DNA from: Ooceraea biroi
Taxonomy: Eukaryota > Arthropoda > Insecta > Hymenoptera > Formicidae
Length of the DNA stretch: 64,000 bases
Reading direction: 5' to 3'
NCBI RefSeq assembly: GCF_003672135.1
Contig: NC_039511.1
Location: forward strand, 3,250,464 to 3,314,463
Shown here: piece after piece, positions 12,330 through 25,790 of the stretch
How the letters are laid out: each line of letters starts with the position of its first letter
How positions within the stretch are numbered: the first letter of the stretch is position 1
Program-made: the position numbers and the translations under genes
The notes under the pieces: generated by a model
What the model was told of the DNA's origin: nothing
The model's input: the letters and a program-made list of their open reading frames with translations, nothing else
Database searches by the model: none

Positions 12330-13047
12330 TTAAGGGGGGAGCCTGCTTTAGAACGCTGAAAATAAGGTATATTTTACGAATTGTTTTTGGAGAAACTATA
12401 CAGCGGATCATTATAAAACTTTGATGCATTTATTAGTACATGTTTAAAGATAACAAAAATTATTTTTTTATTTGAATATATCGCCTGTAGAGGTCGTCCT
12501 GGAGGCATCTTAGTGCAGCCGGCATTGTAAATTGGTGAGCATTCTCCTGCCTCCAAATTTCATCCAAACTGAAAAATTGAAATATTTTCTCGTTATTTAT
12601 GAATTCCCATCGTCGATGAACCTTTAATATTCATAAAAACATTAAGTTAAACAATTATTTTTGCATGAAAAAGTTCAAAAACTGCCTAAAAATCGTACTT
12701 TTGTGTTCTAAGCTCCACCATTTTGGCACTTTTCAACTTTTTTCTTCTCTCTTTGGTTCATCGACGATGGGAATTCATAAATAACGAGAACATGTTTCAA
12801 TTTTTCAGTTTGGATGAAATTTGGAGGCAGGAGAATGCTCACCAATTTACAATGCCAGTTGCACTAAGATGCCTCCAGGACGACCTCTACAGGCGATATA
12901 TTCAAATCAACAAATAATTTTTGTTATCTTTAAACATGTACTAATAAATGCATCAAAGTTTTATAATGATCCGCTGTATAGTTTCTCCAAAAACAATTCG
13001 TAAAATATACCTTATTTTCAGCGTTCTAAAGCAGGCTCCCCCCTTAA
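12330..13047. mobile_element. TTAA-flanked palindromic MITE, copy 1
   Basis: The element is bounded by TTAA at 12330-12333 and 13044-13047 and starts GGGGGGAGCCTGCTTTAGAA, with the inverse at the right end. Arms of about 280 bp (12334-12614 and 12757-13043) are near-perfect inverted repeats around a spacer of about 140 bp. TTAA targets are characteristic of the piggyBac superfamily, so this may be a non-autonomous piggyBac relative. A TA-targeting Tc1-like origin cannot be excluded from two copies. Short open frames on both strands, beginning MEAGECSPIYNA, are mirror images inside the arms and not genes. Confidence 0.88.
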
Positions 13048-15038
13048 TTTCATGTTGACAAAATTCGATTCATGAGAGCGGAGTCGCAGAAGACTATGTG
13101 CAACTTTGCGAGTAATAAAATGTTTTGCAGATGTTGTGCAGATCGAATATAATTAATCTACGTGTAGAAAATCATGACTTGGGTAATAACATCATTATTC
13201 ACACGGAGTAGTCAAAAAGTGTCAGATGCGCGTCTCGCTTGCGGGTGAGGAAATTTAACTTTTCCCATGACAAGATGAGCGGAAGCTGGCGAGAAGTTTC
13301 GCGACGAGATGTTTACCAACATATACTGAAGAAAAATGATCCGCACGCGCGAGCGCGGATCCGCGGGAAGAGGCGACCGAAGAGACTCGGACATTCCTGC
13401 GAGCTTGCAGATGCGAAATTGCTGAAGCGTTATAAATAAAGGCGGACGGACGGCAGAGCCTTGTCCGCGACGAATTTAAACGTGGGCGGCTGCATTTTAT
13501 TTGCACGTAGAAGGAAACGATCGACAATAATATATGACGTGCTAAAAATATTGGCTCCCGGACGAATCGACGTCGAAGAATTCCACGCTGCGGCACGTGT
13601 TCCCTTACATTCTTCTCGCTTCGGTTGACTTACCCCCTCGAATACTCGACGTTCTTCCCAGACAACTTCAGGAATGGCACACTCTTTGGAAGTTCACTCT
13701 CGTGACTCGTGCTACGCGAAAGTTCAAACGCGAATTATTAAACTGGCATTAACCATCATTACTTCATGCAGATTGCTTTTGCGCTTCACGATAATTCTCC
13801 AGCACGCTTTATTATACGGAATCAAGCAGGAGATAATGTGCGCTCGCTGCTCAAGAAGGCTGGGAAGGATTAAGGCCCAAAGGAAGCACGCTCTTCCGTT
13901 TCCTATCATCTTTCTCCATCTCTCTCTTTCTCCTTTCTTTCTTTCAACAGGGACCGTTACGTTCCTCAAAGATCGACGTGGCGAACGGGCAGATACCTCA
14001 TCCGCAGGTAATACATGACGGAAGGGTAGGACGGTATCGCGATGCAGATACGTACCGGGGAGAATGAAGATATGTTGCTTTCAGGATGCACGAGAGCATG
14101 CATCCGCGGTCCAAGACAAAGATATCGTGCACGTGATAGAGTGAAACACATGACCAATGGGCGGATGTTTCTCCGTCTTTCTTGCGCACTGTGTTCCTCC
14201 TTTCTTAGTGACTTTCGTTTTTCAGGACTCGTCCCTACGTGACGTTGACGCGTTAATCGCTCGACGAGAATACGCGACACGATATTAATGGCCTGACATT
14301 CAAAGCAATAAACATAAGTTTGTACGCGAAGAAAAATATATGTTGACATTTAAAAAAATAAAAAATAAATTAAAAAATTGTATAATTATTTGAAATTATT
14401 GTATTGATACTGTAAGAATGCAAGAATATTTAGCGTCGCATAACGGAGAAAAGCTATTCCGCAGTGTTGAAGGCAGCGGACCACATTTAGCAAAATTTAA
14501 GGGAATTCGTTATAAAGGTGGCCCAATTCCAAGAGAACCTCTTCGCCAATTCGGAGTATGAAATTTTCACCGTGTTTGACAAATAGTTCGAAAAGTAGGC
14601 GAACTCTTTACCGAGGAATGCACAGGAACATTCTATCGGCGTGTTGCCCACCCTTCTGCTAACATCGTCTGGCACGCGTTGCGATCTTTTTTGCATAACT
14701 TTATGACGTATGAGCGAATCTGCAAGTTTACTGATATAGTAGGAGATATATGCGTTGCAAAGGGAAAAAGTCATATCTCGCAATATGGTATGCTACTAGT
14801 ATCTTAACTTTTGAATATCCGTATCAGGCAAGCGAACGTAGATGCTCGCACGATGTTTTTGAAGGGTCATAATTTTTAAACAATGTTTCATGCTAATCAG
14901 CAGGTCAATTCCTGATAAGGCATAATTCGTCACACTGGTTTCGCTTTCACAATATGAAAGCACTGTTTACAGAATAAAGATGAATCGAGGGGCAAATGAA
15001 ACTGATTCTTCATTGAGAAGTCAAGTAGACTTTACTAC
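13048..15038. other. Non-coding DNA between two inverted MITE copies
   Basis: Several open frames overlap on both strands (13239-13439, 13255-13596 minus, 13674-14018, 13966-14349 minus). None has a recognisable motif or clear splice context. A TATAAATA word at 13431-13438 precedes a G+C-rich run, but no initiator or transcript can be tied to it. Confidence 0.45.
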
Positions 15039-15768
15039 TTAAGGGGGGAGCCTGCTTTAGAACGCTGAAAATAAGGTATATTTTACGAATTGTTTTTGGA
15101 GAAACTATACAGCGGATCATTATAAAACTTTGATGCATTTATTAGTACATGTTTAAAGATAACAAAAATTATTTTTTGATTTGAATATATCGCTTGTAGA
15201 GGTCGTCCTGGAGACATCTTAGTGCAGCCGCGTCGCCGGCATTGCAAATTGGTGAGCATTCTCCTGCCTCCAAATTTCGTCTAAACTGAAAAATTGAAAT
15301 ATATTCTCGTTATTTATGAATGCCCATCGTCGATGAACCAAAGAGAGAAGAAAAAAGTTGAAAAGTGCCAAAATGGTGAAGCTTAGAACACAAAAGTACG
15401 ATTTTTAGGCAAAGTTGTTGAACTTTTTCATGCAAAAATAATTGTTTAACTTAATGTTTTTATGAATATTAAAGGTTCATCGACGATGGGAATTCATAAA
15501 TAACGAGAAAATATTTCAATTTTTCAGTTTGGATGAAATTTGGAGGCAGGGGAGAATGCTCACCAATTTACAATGCCGGCTGCACTAAGATGCCTCCAGG
15601 ACGACCTCTACAGGCGATATATTCAAATCAAAAAATAATTTTTTTTATCTTTAAACATGTACTAATAAATGCATCAAAGTTTTATAATGATCTGCTGTAT
15701 AGTTTCTCCAAAAAAATTTGTAAAATTATACCTTATTTTCAACGTTCTAAAGCAGGCTCCCCCCTTAA
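15039..15768. mobile_element. TTAA-flanked palindromic MITE, copy 2 (opposite orientation)
   Basis: This is the same family as copy 1, with TTAA at 15039-15042 and 15765-15768 and the GGGGGGAGCCTGC terminus at both ends. Its unique spacer is in the opposite orientation to that of copy 1, so the two copies form an inverted pair about 2 kb apart. Small differences include an extra CGTCG near 15231 and a GG insertion near 15551. The right end touches a possible 3' splice site (see 15784-16206). Confidence 0.88.
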
Positions 15769-15783
15769 CTTATCAACCTGCAG

Positions 15784-16206
15784 GGAACTCCGCCGGTGCT
15801 GAAACCGACACGAGCGACAAATACGCCGCGTCGAGTTCCTCGAGATGTGCGCTGGCGTCGCTCCAGAGAGGCGTTGTCCTCCCCAATTCAGAAACGCGAA
15901 CTTTTCTCCGAGATCGGTCGAGAGCGGCGCAACGCGAGAGACACGTTTTTCCCGGAGACGGCCGCGTTCCTCCGTTTGCCCGCCGAAATTACGACCCAAT
16001 TGCCGCCGGAGGCTGCTGGCAACGCTACGAAGACGCCCGCGAATTATTTTCCCCATGGAAGCACGCCAAAAGAGACTCGACACACTTCGCCGATACGCGG
16101 ACTGACCGACGAGGAATTCGACGAAGAGGAGCGAGCGCCGAGATCATCGCTCACGTCCGCCTCGTCGCACACGTGCGCTCGCAAAACGGGCATCGTTCAG
16201 CTGTAG
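15784..16206 (+). CDS. Candidate 3'-terminal coding exon, unknown protein
   Basis: The frame opens at the start of this stretch after a plausible acceptor (CTTATCAACCTGCAG|GGAACT, AG at 15782-15783) and runs 140 codons to TAG at 16204-16206. The translation begins GTPPVLKPTRA, has a basic first half, an acidic patch LTDEEFDEEE about 110 residues in, and ends CARKTGIVQL. Codon third positions are G/C-rich compared with the flanks. A possible poly(A) signal ATTAAA lies at 16216-16221. No family was recognised. The pyrimidine tract and the possible branch-point bases belong to the right end of the adjacent MITE. Overlapping frames at 15669-16220 plus and 15739-16083 minus look like shadows. Upstream exons were not identified. 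Confidence 0.42.
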   Translation, partial: GTPPVLKPTRATNTPRRVPRDVRWRRSREALSSPIQKRELFSEIGRERRNARDTFFPETAAFLRLPAEITTQLPPEAAGNATKTPANYFPHGSTPKETRHTSPIRGLTDEEFDEEERAPRSSLTSASSHTCARKTGIVQL

Positions 16207-19200
16207 CTTCTGCAGATTAAAATTTTTTTAGATACACTGGCAACAAACGAGAGAAATAATTTTGGCATTTCGGTGATATACATATGTTTTTGTGGAAAAT
16301 TTTAATTATGCGGGAATAGTTTAATCCCGAGGTAGATGAAACCCTTCGGTATTCTGTTCCAGTCGATTTGCGAATCGTTGAATGGAGAAAAGGTAGATTG
16401 AATGATCAAAGGGAAAGCTTTGATCTGCACCCATTGAAGATGCGTGAGATGCGCTTTTCAAAGGGCGCAGCCAACGAGTCTCCTGAATATTCACTGGATG
16501 AGAATCGCATATCGACTTCAATTGCGTTTGTTCTGTCGCGTTTATTTGCTTAATACACAAAATTTTCCCACGCGAAACTGTCTATTAATCATGAACCAAA
16601 ATGTTTCGAAATACGATTTTCAAGTAAATATGGCTTGGAATGTTGTTTTCCGCTCACTTCCGTTCAAAACTGATGCGACTCTTATCTGAGAATTTTACTC
16701 ATACCGGAAATCGGAGAATCATTATATTTTCGCCCAGCATTGATCATCGTAACGGCACGTCGGTGCATTTTCATTGAAGCGGCAGTTGCCAAAAAACGTA
16801 CACGATAGTAAACAGCTCGTGTACTCCATCGCATACCTTCCCAAAATTACCGGCAATAACTATTTCTGTGAACGAATCGAGGCGAGAGCTGTGCCAATGC
16901 GATAAAAATGGTCATTTCATCAGGTATGCATCGATATATCGCTTACACGGTATTCCGTTTTATAAACGACCAAGTTACCAAGTTGATCAACAAACTGGAT
17001 GCCAAATTAATGGAAACGTGACTGTCTCTTAGTCTCAAGATCAACGTGATGTCGACAAAAGAGCAACCTTGGCAAAGAACTACTGCGCTATTCGATACAA
17101 TGGAAACAAAATTGCGCTGATGAATAAGCAGTTGATTTACGATAATGTCATCTTTATGTACAATGATAACGGAAAAAATGCCGTGATGTAACTATAAAAT
17201 TGCACGAATGTCGATCAATCATAAATATTAAATTTGGTCATCGAGATCGATACAAAAATTTCGCTATAAAAATTTCGTTATAAAATCTTATCACTAGAAA
17301 ATATTCGAGCAAGATTTTTCATATAGCGAAGGAATCAGAAATATAACGTTCGTTCGTTCGTTTAACAAAAATAAGAGCATGCCTCTGATATTTTTCGCAA
17401 ACCAAAAAAGAAGCGCGACGAAACGCATATTTATTTAATTAAATATTTGCACAGTTATTAAAAAACACTTGATATTTACATGAGCAAATATTTCTTAAAC
17501 TATGTGGTCAAAAAAAATACATTCCCCATTTACATATTTCTACAATACATCATGTAATGAATTCACAGATTTTTACCGAATTATAAAATGAAAATTATTG
17601 CACAACGCGGGTTTTAATGTGCTATGCTAATGACAATAAAATAAATGAACCGGTATATCAGTCATATGAGTGGAATAATTCGATATCCTAGAGACAGGAT
17701 ATTACACAGCCATGCGATTATACGTAGTTGAACAGCCTTAAATATAATCAGCTCGGTTGCACAGCCTCTCTGAAAGGAAGCCGGCAGAATCGGAAAAGAG
17801 CAGGAATTCTCTCAGAATTGATACACGCGTTTAATCGATATATGCTTGAGTAACAACCAATATTAAATCAACGGTCCATCGGTTGCAAAAACATCACGAC
17901 TACTTCTGTTAACTGCGAAATTTTGCACACTTTTTTCTCGCGATAGATAGATGTAGTGCACCATTCCCTGAAAGCGGCGAAAGTCCACTAGAAAAAGTTT
18001 GTTTTTATACGAGTACCACTAGACGCGAGTACTTCGCGCGCAAAATTCGACGTTGTCCGCATATTTAATTTGCACCTGCCAATAATACATGTAACGAGAA
18101 ACGAAATATTTTTTCTAAAAAAATTAAATATTCTGTAAAAGACTCCCTAATGAACATGTTCCAAAGACTTGTTTCCAATTTTACACTTGAATTGCAGTTT
18201 TACTTTATGCATTTGAAAAACCTTTAATAAGAAATTTCACGAAAGTAAAATAACTCGCCTTAGAAACGACCACTAGGAAATTATCACGTCTAGTCATAAT
18301 TTATTGCTAACGCAACGACCGCCAATCTACACTTGTTGATTTTTAAATAGTACATCGTGTTTGACACATTTTTTTCAATGTATGGATTCCAGTGGTACGT
18401 GATCTTGCAAATTATCTTGCGTGATGTTTGTATCGTTTCATCATTTTATATTTCTAATAAAAAATAAAAATTGATTGAATTCTTGAACAAATGTGTGACT
18501 TTCTTTTGGCAATAAAAATAGATACATTTGCAAAGCAATGATGCTACGGATTACCGAAATTTCTAAATGTCAGGATGCACGATCAACCTTTAACGTAAGT
18601 AGCACGTGTATGTTGGTGCTTCATCGCCATGCCGACCCTGACCACACACACTGATGCACCGGTCTATAAAACGGTCTCGGCGCGCCCCTATAACCTTTTA
18701 CAACCGTTGAATACGGTATAGCGTAAAGATTTTAGTGCTGCTTTTCAGAAATATCGAGGTAAATCTAATCGAGAATCAGCGCTTCGCTAGAAATTGATTT
18801 CTTGCGCGTAAGCATGTAAAATAATGAATAAATTATTACAACTAGACGGATAATTAATTCCGTAATAATAAAATGACAGAAAGCGATCACATTTTACACG
18901 TACGAATAAAAATTGTGTTTAAAAATTATTGAAGTAATATTATTATTCTGATCTTCTCATTAGAGATCTAGCGCATTCCAACTGTCTTAACTATCGTTAG
19001 AAATGTATCAGTGCAAGAAACAAGGTTGTAAAAGTGCGACAATGCATATCTATTTACGTCTTCGCAATATTCAGTAGATTATAGAGACAGATAGATAGCA
19101 ATTTTAGATAGCAATGAATACCCCCAGTATGAGTACGCTTTACTTTATAAAAAAAGTAATTTGGTCGATTGAAATTGCAGAAATAGATGCTTTTTTAATT

Positions 19201-22200
19201 GAATGCTTGATTGAGGAGCAGTTCTACAAAAACACAGTTCAGGAAACGAAAAACAGAAAGAGAAATTCCATTGAAAAAGAATGCAATATCGCAATAACCG
19301 CGTGATTCTGCTTTTTGTCGTTCAGAATGCGAGCCCTAGTTCCGCTATTGTATTGCCGTAGTATTGCAAATTGCATCGAGAGCTTCTTTGGTCAGATTCC
19401 AAGTAGCTCCCAAACTCGAAAATAATTGTTGCAGCAAGTTTAATCAAGTTCTAAAATTTTCATATCAATAAATAAACAATTTCTTCTAACGAAAATATAG
19501 CTCAATCATCAATACAGCCAATTATCGATATTCTTGTAATACCAATGTTTCATTATTATCACTAATATAGTAACAATTAATATTTTTCAATCAGGTTAAA
19601 GATAAAAATAATATTCTCCAGTAGCAATATGTGTGCACAAGAATAATGTTTTGTGCCATCTATAATGCTTCGATATTTTTAGTCAACTAGTCAATATTAT
19701 CTTTTCATTTACAGATATGATAGTCTCGCAAAGATGCAACTAGGTAGAATCGCTCGCTCTTACGTAAGCAGAAGCGAAATGTATATTCCGCATTCCGACG
19801 TGCAAGATGATTCGCGTACGTGATACATATGGATGCTGCGCATCGACCAGTTTCTTTTCACAGCGCAGAAGAACAAGTTTCTCTCACGTGGATCGATGAA
19901 AGATCACCGATACAGCGATTTCCTTGAGCGCAATGTCGATGTCAAATTCGTCGAGGAATCCGCATTGAAGCTTCATTTTAAACAAATTGCGTGCTCTATG
20001 TATCGAACCTTGAGCCCAGACAAAACGCAAAGCGTGGTAGCGATTTGGCAATCGTAGCGATTTACGGGTGAGATTAGCGGCTATTTGCGAGCTAATGTTT
20101 CGTGTGTGTGAACTCGGCAGAGCTCGATCACACTCGAAACGCATCGAGCAACCTTGGAGATGCCTGGGCAAACCTTGACCGCGCCGTGTTGCGACAGGGT
20201 CGTTGGTACCGCGTGAGTGTTTATCCTGTCAGTCGGGGTACTAGAATAGAACCAGGCCAGTCTCTCGACTTGCCGAGAGAGGTCTTGTTGCCGAGGAGGC
20301 AACCAACAATGAGTAAATATACACGGGCGCCAGTGTCCGCGACGACAAGATGCACTGTCCGACGATTCACCCGAAGCTGTGTCGACTTTATTACGAGGCG
20401 AACGCGACCTTGCAGCGAGACTTGACGAGTACATCATCTTGAAAGCTGGCGAGGACGATTTCTTACGTGAAATAAAAAATGTGTTCGAGAGCCACCTTCG
20501 AGGGCTGGAGACCGTGTCTTAACGAAACGCACATCGAGACGGGGATGTAAAAAGAATGCAATAAAGAAACATATGAAAATTTGAGATTAACGTTTGGTTC
20601 TTTAATTTTCCAAAATAAGCAGAAATTACTCCTAAAATTTGAAATAATTTTCCTCTTCAATTTTTGTCTTGTAATTATTTTTCCTTAATATCTATTACTC
20701 GAATATAAAAATTCTCTTTTCCGTGACCTGTGTCTTGAACAATGACATCTCAAGAGCAGGTAGTCATTATGACAACGTTAACGCAGAATACGATCAAGAA
20801 AGGACAATGACACTGGCGAGGCGAAAACGTGCGCGATTTCAAGTGGCGGGCGAGATCCTTCTGAGGAATTGGAAGGAACCTTTCAATTCCCGGGTAAAAG
20901 AACCGCGGTAATGTTCGTTTCAATTATCCAAAGTTCCGAAGAAGTTAACGGAGGATTCGACCGCGTGCAGTCATCAAGTTCTCGACAATGGAGAACTAGA
21001 GAGAGAACGCTGGCGAGGCGTTGCGGGTAGCTATTATCGAGGAAGATAGTCGAGTAGCGGCAGCAAACAGATGAGAATAGTAACAGCAATCGTTCTGAGT
21101 TACCTAAGTTACCTACACTAGACCGGAGTGATATAGAACGCAGTTGCAAGCGATGCAAGCATCTTCCGGTTGCGAGAGATCGTTGCAATGTGCGAAAATG
21201 AACGTAACAATATAGAGAGAAGAGAATAGCGTTATGTGTGCAAGTGCAATATTGCTATGTTGCAAGTATTAAACCTGCGTTCAATAAACACTGCAGGCAA
21301 ATTTAATGCTGTAATTTTTGCTCTTTTCACAAGCTGCTGCTGCTGCACAACTTGCGTTCCTGTCATGCTTTCTATTCGCGTAGTTCTAAAATCGTGTTAC
21401 GCAACCGAATACGAACAACTCGTGTGATAAAACCGAGAAGAAGAGACTTAAGTTATGATCTTCGCAACTTATAGTCTCGCGGTGAACTATTTTCTGCCCA
21501 TGCTTTCGCGGTTCTGGTTTCCGTTCGCTGTTGCATCCTTGCCATAACTCGGTTCTTGACGCTTGTAAAAATGTACACAACCGACCGATTATCCTGAAAA
21601 CGCCGATGCTGCCTACCGTGGAAAGAGGAGGCTGAAAAATGCATTCCACGATGCAGCTCAGTACGTTTTACGTCTGGTGAATGTATGCACGAAGAAACGA
21701 ACAATGTGGTACGGCGTGTCGATGTGCGTGCCTGTTTTAGAAATACTTCGTATAAATAATTTATGACCGTGCGATTATATCGCCGGCGTATAATCGATCG
21801 GAGAATTGACGATGAATGAAGACTTTATTAATATCGCACAGATTTAGACGCGAGCGTGCACCGGATTTAAACCTGAAGGAACGACTTGATTTCAACATTC
21901 GGAAATATTTCGTGACGGCACGTCGGATTAAATCAGCTCTCGTATGACGTCAGACGAAGCACGCAAGCGATCAGACGAAGCGTGATCGGCGCAATGAGAC
22001 GAGGACGCGCAATCGCATGTCGATCGATTCGTTTTCCCTGGCGATCATGACCGGGGCAAAAAATGGGAACGGTAATGCCAACAGGTATAACGGCGTTGTG
22101 GCTGAGTGAATAACGCGTAGATCCGTTACCTTTGCGGACTTCGCGCCTCGGCGGCTCGCCGTGTCTTCGAGCGAACAATCTCATTGTCAGTGACGTCTGA

Positions 22201-25200
22201 TTGTCGTGACGAACTCGATGATAGCGCAGTGACGGATGAGATAGATGAGTTTGCGAGTTTGAAGCCACACATCCGCGATTATTCAGATCATACACTATGT
22301 ATAAATTAAGATAAATATCTGATAGATAATTGAATTCAGTCAGAATTCAAATCCGTATTTCCGATGGAGTTCGATAACCCACTCATCTTTGGTTCGCCGT
22401 GTTACAGATCGGAACCCGACCTCGCTGGGGTTAACGCCGGTAACGTTGCCGGCCGGAAATATTCTAGGCTCGCCCCTGCGTAATGAGTAATTAGCGTGGC
22501 ATGTCCTGCTTCGCCCGCAAACGGGATACAGTCGAGAGAACGGATACATGAACGATGCATACTCGCTCGGACGATGCCGCTGCCGAGCGCGTAAATATTT
22601 ATCCTAGCGAGTTGCACTTTCTCACTTTCTGCCCCGAGATTCCGCCTAGCTCGCGATTATTCATGAGTGCCTTGAAATTCCGGAAGAGGAAGATCGCCGA
22701 CGTCCATTTTCAGTCGTGAAACTTTTATCGATGGTTTACTATGGGCTGTTTACGTCGTCGTTCTTGGAGCTACTTTTTGCGCGAGCTCTCGATTCTATCG
22801 CGAGCGATCATCCCCCGCCTGTAACATCATCGAGTCGTGAATTATAAAAGCTGCGAGTACGCGAGAGGTTCTCTACATTTTGAGTGCATCGAATATATCT
22901 AAATTCTCTTTTCAGATCATGAACGAAAATCACAAATGCACGATAGGAATGTTTGCACTAATATCTAGTAACAGTTTTTAATAACGATGTTAGCAAGCGT
23001 AACAAAGCATAACAAGCAAAGCGTAAAAACATTTAATGTTAGAAAGAACTTATTTCGATTTAATTAAGCGTCTTTTAATCTGTGCACGCTATTTAAGAAT
23101 CTTCAATTTTAATTAAACAACACGGTCACATATTTCATACTTTATATTACTTAAATCACCGTGCTTGTACTCGGTCAACGTAAAATGAAAGCGCTGGCGA
23201 CGGAAGAAAACTGTTACAATGAGCAACCCAGAATTGCAACAATAATAACATTAATTCGTATAGCGTATTATTAAATGCTTTCTCTCATTCCGTTCGAGTC
23301 GCCGGTCCCGCGAAAGCGTCACGAATATATTTCCTGGTCAAATTACACCCCGACAAAATGGAGCAGAAACTCCTTCGATCGTTTATTGGCAATCGAAGCA
23401 TCGATAAATCTGTACACCTCGTCTCCAATACAATAAAATGTGACTCGTAGATGTAAATAAAATATCTCGCGTCGCAAAGTACGCGTTATAGTTTCTCTTA
23501 TTCTGAAATATTTAACACCTTGCTTCATCTGAATTTCCAAATAGCTCAATTCTGAGAATAGACGTGACATTTAGATACGGATAAGACATCAGGTTTCGAG
23601 CACGTTGAACTCGTAAGCTCTTAATTAGACGAGTTTTATTAGTATAATCGTCGCGTGGGCAACGAGTGCATTCCTTGGAATGATGCAATTCCCGAAGAAC
23701 CATCTTCCTGCCGAGATATTCCAATTTACCGGAGAACAACGTGTTGGCAATTAAAACGTTCGTACGAAATTATTACATAATTCTTTCGAAGAGAAGATAG
23801 CGCATTTCTATTTGATATGAGAAAGTGCATAATGCAGTTTCTCTCGAAAATCGAATCACGCAGCTGGAACACCTGGAGTGCGACAATAGGATATCGAATA
23901 GCGACTCGATAGGATATCGGATATCCTAGAATGCGGAACGCGCATTTTCTTCGCAACGACACGTACAAAAGATTCGTACGTTCAGTGAAAAGTACCATCG
24001 AACTCTATACGAATTAGCAATCAACGAGTACACAAACCTTCCGCTATATTGCGTGCGCTGTGCATTTCCGAGGGATGGAGATAACTCAATCCAGAGGGCT
24101 GTGCTTTGTTAGCAGAGCCGTCACGTTCTTTGAGAAACTTATGAATGCGCTGCACGCACTGAGGAAAGTCTAGACATATTTTTTGAAGTCATTTGATAAA
24201 GTACTTTCTTATTCGCATTTTTATGATTGAGTAAATTACGCTCGGGAAATCGGAAGGCGAAAAATTTATCATATGAGTGATTAACGGATACACTCTGCAA
24301 AATTAGCGACAAAGGAAACGCGTCTAAAATTTACGGCAACCAGAAAAACAGTAATTTGTTTCGCCAAAGTAGCGCGAGAAGCTAGGCTCTAACCCATGTT
24401 AAACGACTGCAATTAAAGCGTGAGATAGAAAGAGGCGAAAAGAAAAGAAGAAAACGAAGAATAATGGGAGGAGAGAAAAAGAGAAAAGAAAGGAGAGGAA
24501 ACAGACGAGAGTACATCGACCATTTTCACGTCGCAGAAATCGCGTTTATCCAATTTGTTTAATCATCCCGCAGACCAGGAAAAATAATTTAAAAAATCAG
24601 AAAATCATTCGCTGGAAAATTTAAATTCCTAATTTAAAGCATGCTTGAATTAAAAAATTGTTTTTTTATTATCAAAAGAATATTATATTACAGTATAATA
24701 AGCTCCACGTATTTTTAATGTAAAATATTATATTACGTCAAACTCCATGTATTTTTTATGTAATATTGATGATATTTTATTTGACACGTTCATATTATTG
24801 GATTGCATTTGCAAGCGCTCAGTTTCCCATTCTCGTCATCGATTTTCAACACGTTTCACGGTCTCGCGCAGTGATGCTCACAGCCTGCAGCACTAAAATC
24901 AATATCGAACTGTCGATGAGACTCGATCGCGACTAACGAAAGCGTGACTGCGTATAAATTCTATCGCGCGAATTTGCGTTTATACCTGAATCGCAAATAA
25001 GGCGAACCACGCAGCGACGTATGTGCAACTGTGTTCGCAGGCGGCGGAATAACCTGTTCGGCCAACACACTGTATACCCTTTGTATAGTTCGAAGTTCCT
25101 TGCAATGCTTGCAACATGATCTCCTCTTAATCACGACTTCTACGAGCGACGAATGACGCGTGAACGCTGAGTTCTTTTCGTGTGAAAAACCACGCTCTGT

Positions 25201-25790
25201 CGACATCGCCGACATAGCGATATAACTTACAATTTTGCCGTCATTACGCGAGGTAATTCCAAAGATCAGCGCAAAGCCATTTGTCAAGCTGGAAACTACA
25301 TACGATATTGTTTAAACGTAAATGGAGATCCTTTTGTGCAAGATTTCCCTCAGTCTCAATTCTTATTTTTCGTTCTGTATTTCTTGAGATGGTTATCTGC
25401 AAGTGCAATTCTGACGAGTTCGCGTTTCTGACGTAACTGATGAATCAACAATAGCCAATGAGTCGTACCAAGAAAACATAATAATGTTGATTTATTTCCG
25501 AGTACCTCGCTTCGCCGATCACGCAGCAGATGAAACTGATTCACTAATTGACCGAACGTGCCATCAATTTGCGCAGCCTTTGATCGCCAAAAAGGCGACA
25601 ATGGTAAAGCTAACGAGCTTCTTTATCGCGGCTAGAATCGCACGCTGCCGTAAGTATCGGAGCTCTATGTGAAGAGCGAATAAAGCGTTTCACACAACTC
25701 CAATTTCGAGCACCATACAATCGTTAAGATTCAATTCGACGGAAATACCAAGAAAATCTCGATAAAAGGATTAGTGCAAACACTAGCATC
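16207..25790. other. Long non-coding stretch (9.6 kb)
   Basis: I see no supported gene, RNA gene or complete transposon here. Composition is A+T-rich at 16.2-19.8 kb and 22.9-24.9 kb and moderately G+C-rich at 19.8-22.7 kb. Open frames in the latter (for example 19833-20057 plus, 20081-20437 minus, 21933-22295 minus) overlap antisense frames. An imperfect duplication of about 45 bp lies at 24680-24770 (ATATTATATTAC words followed by CATGTATTTTT-like words). TATA-like words occur at 18664 and 22843 without other promoter evidence. Confidence 0.45.

Noticed and set aside
12374..15802. Repeated frames beginning MEAGECSPIYNA
   Set aside because: They lie in the inverted arms of the TTAA MITEs and recur on both strands.
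18664..18670. TATA-box-like TATAAA near 18.66 kb
   Set aside because: Such words are expected often by chance in 64 kb of A+T-rich DNA; no initiator or downstream gene supports it.
19833..20057. Plus-strand frame MLRIDQFLFTAQKNKFLS, 74 codons
   Set aside because: It reads in a protein-like way with some G/C-ending codons, but has no homologue I recognise, no splice context, and an overlapping antisense frame. It is left unannotated.
22843..22850. TATAAAAG word
   Set aside because: It is a good TATA consensus, but no matching initiator or downstream coding exon was found.
24980..25005. Minus-strand GATTCAG|GTATAAAC fusion
   Set aside because: The pyrimidine tract is interrupted and the donor is weak; it is much less convincing than the sites at 6.04 and 43.07 kb.
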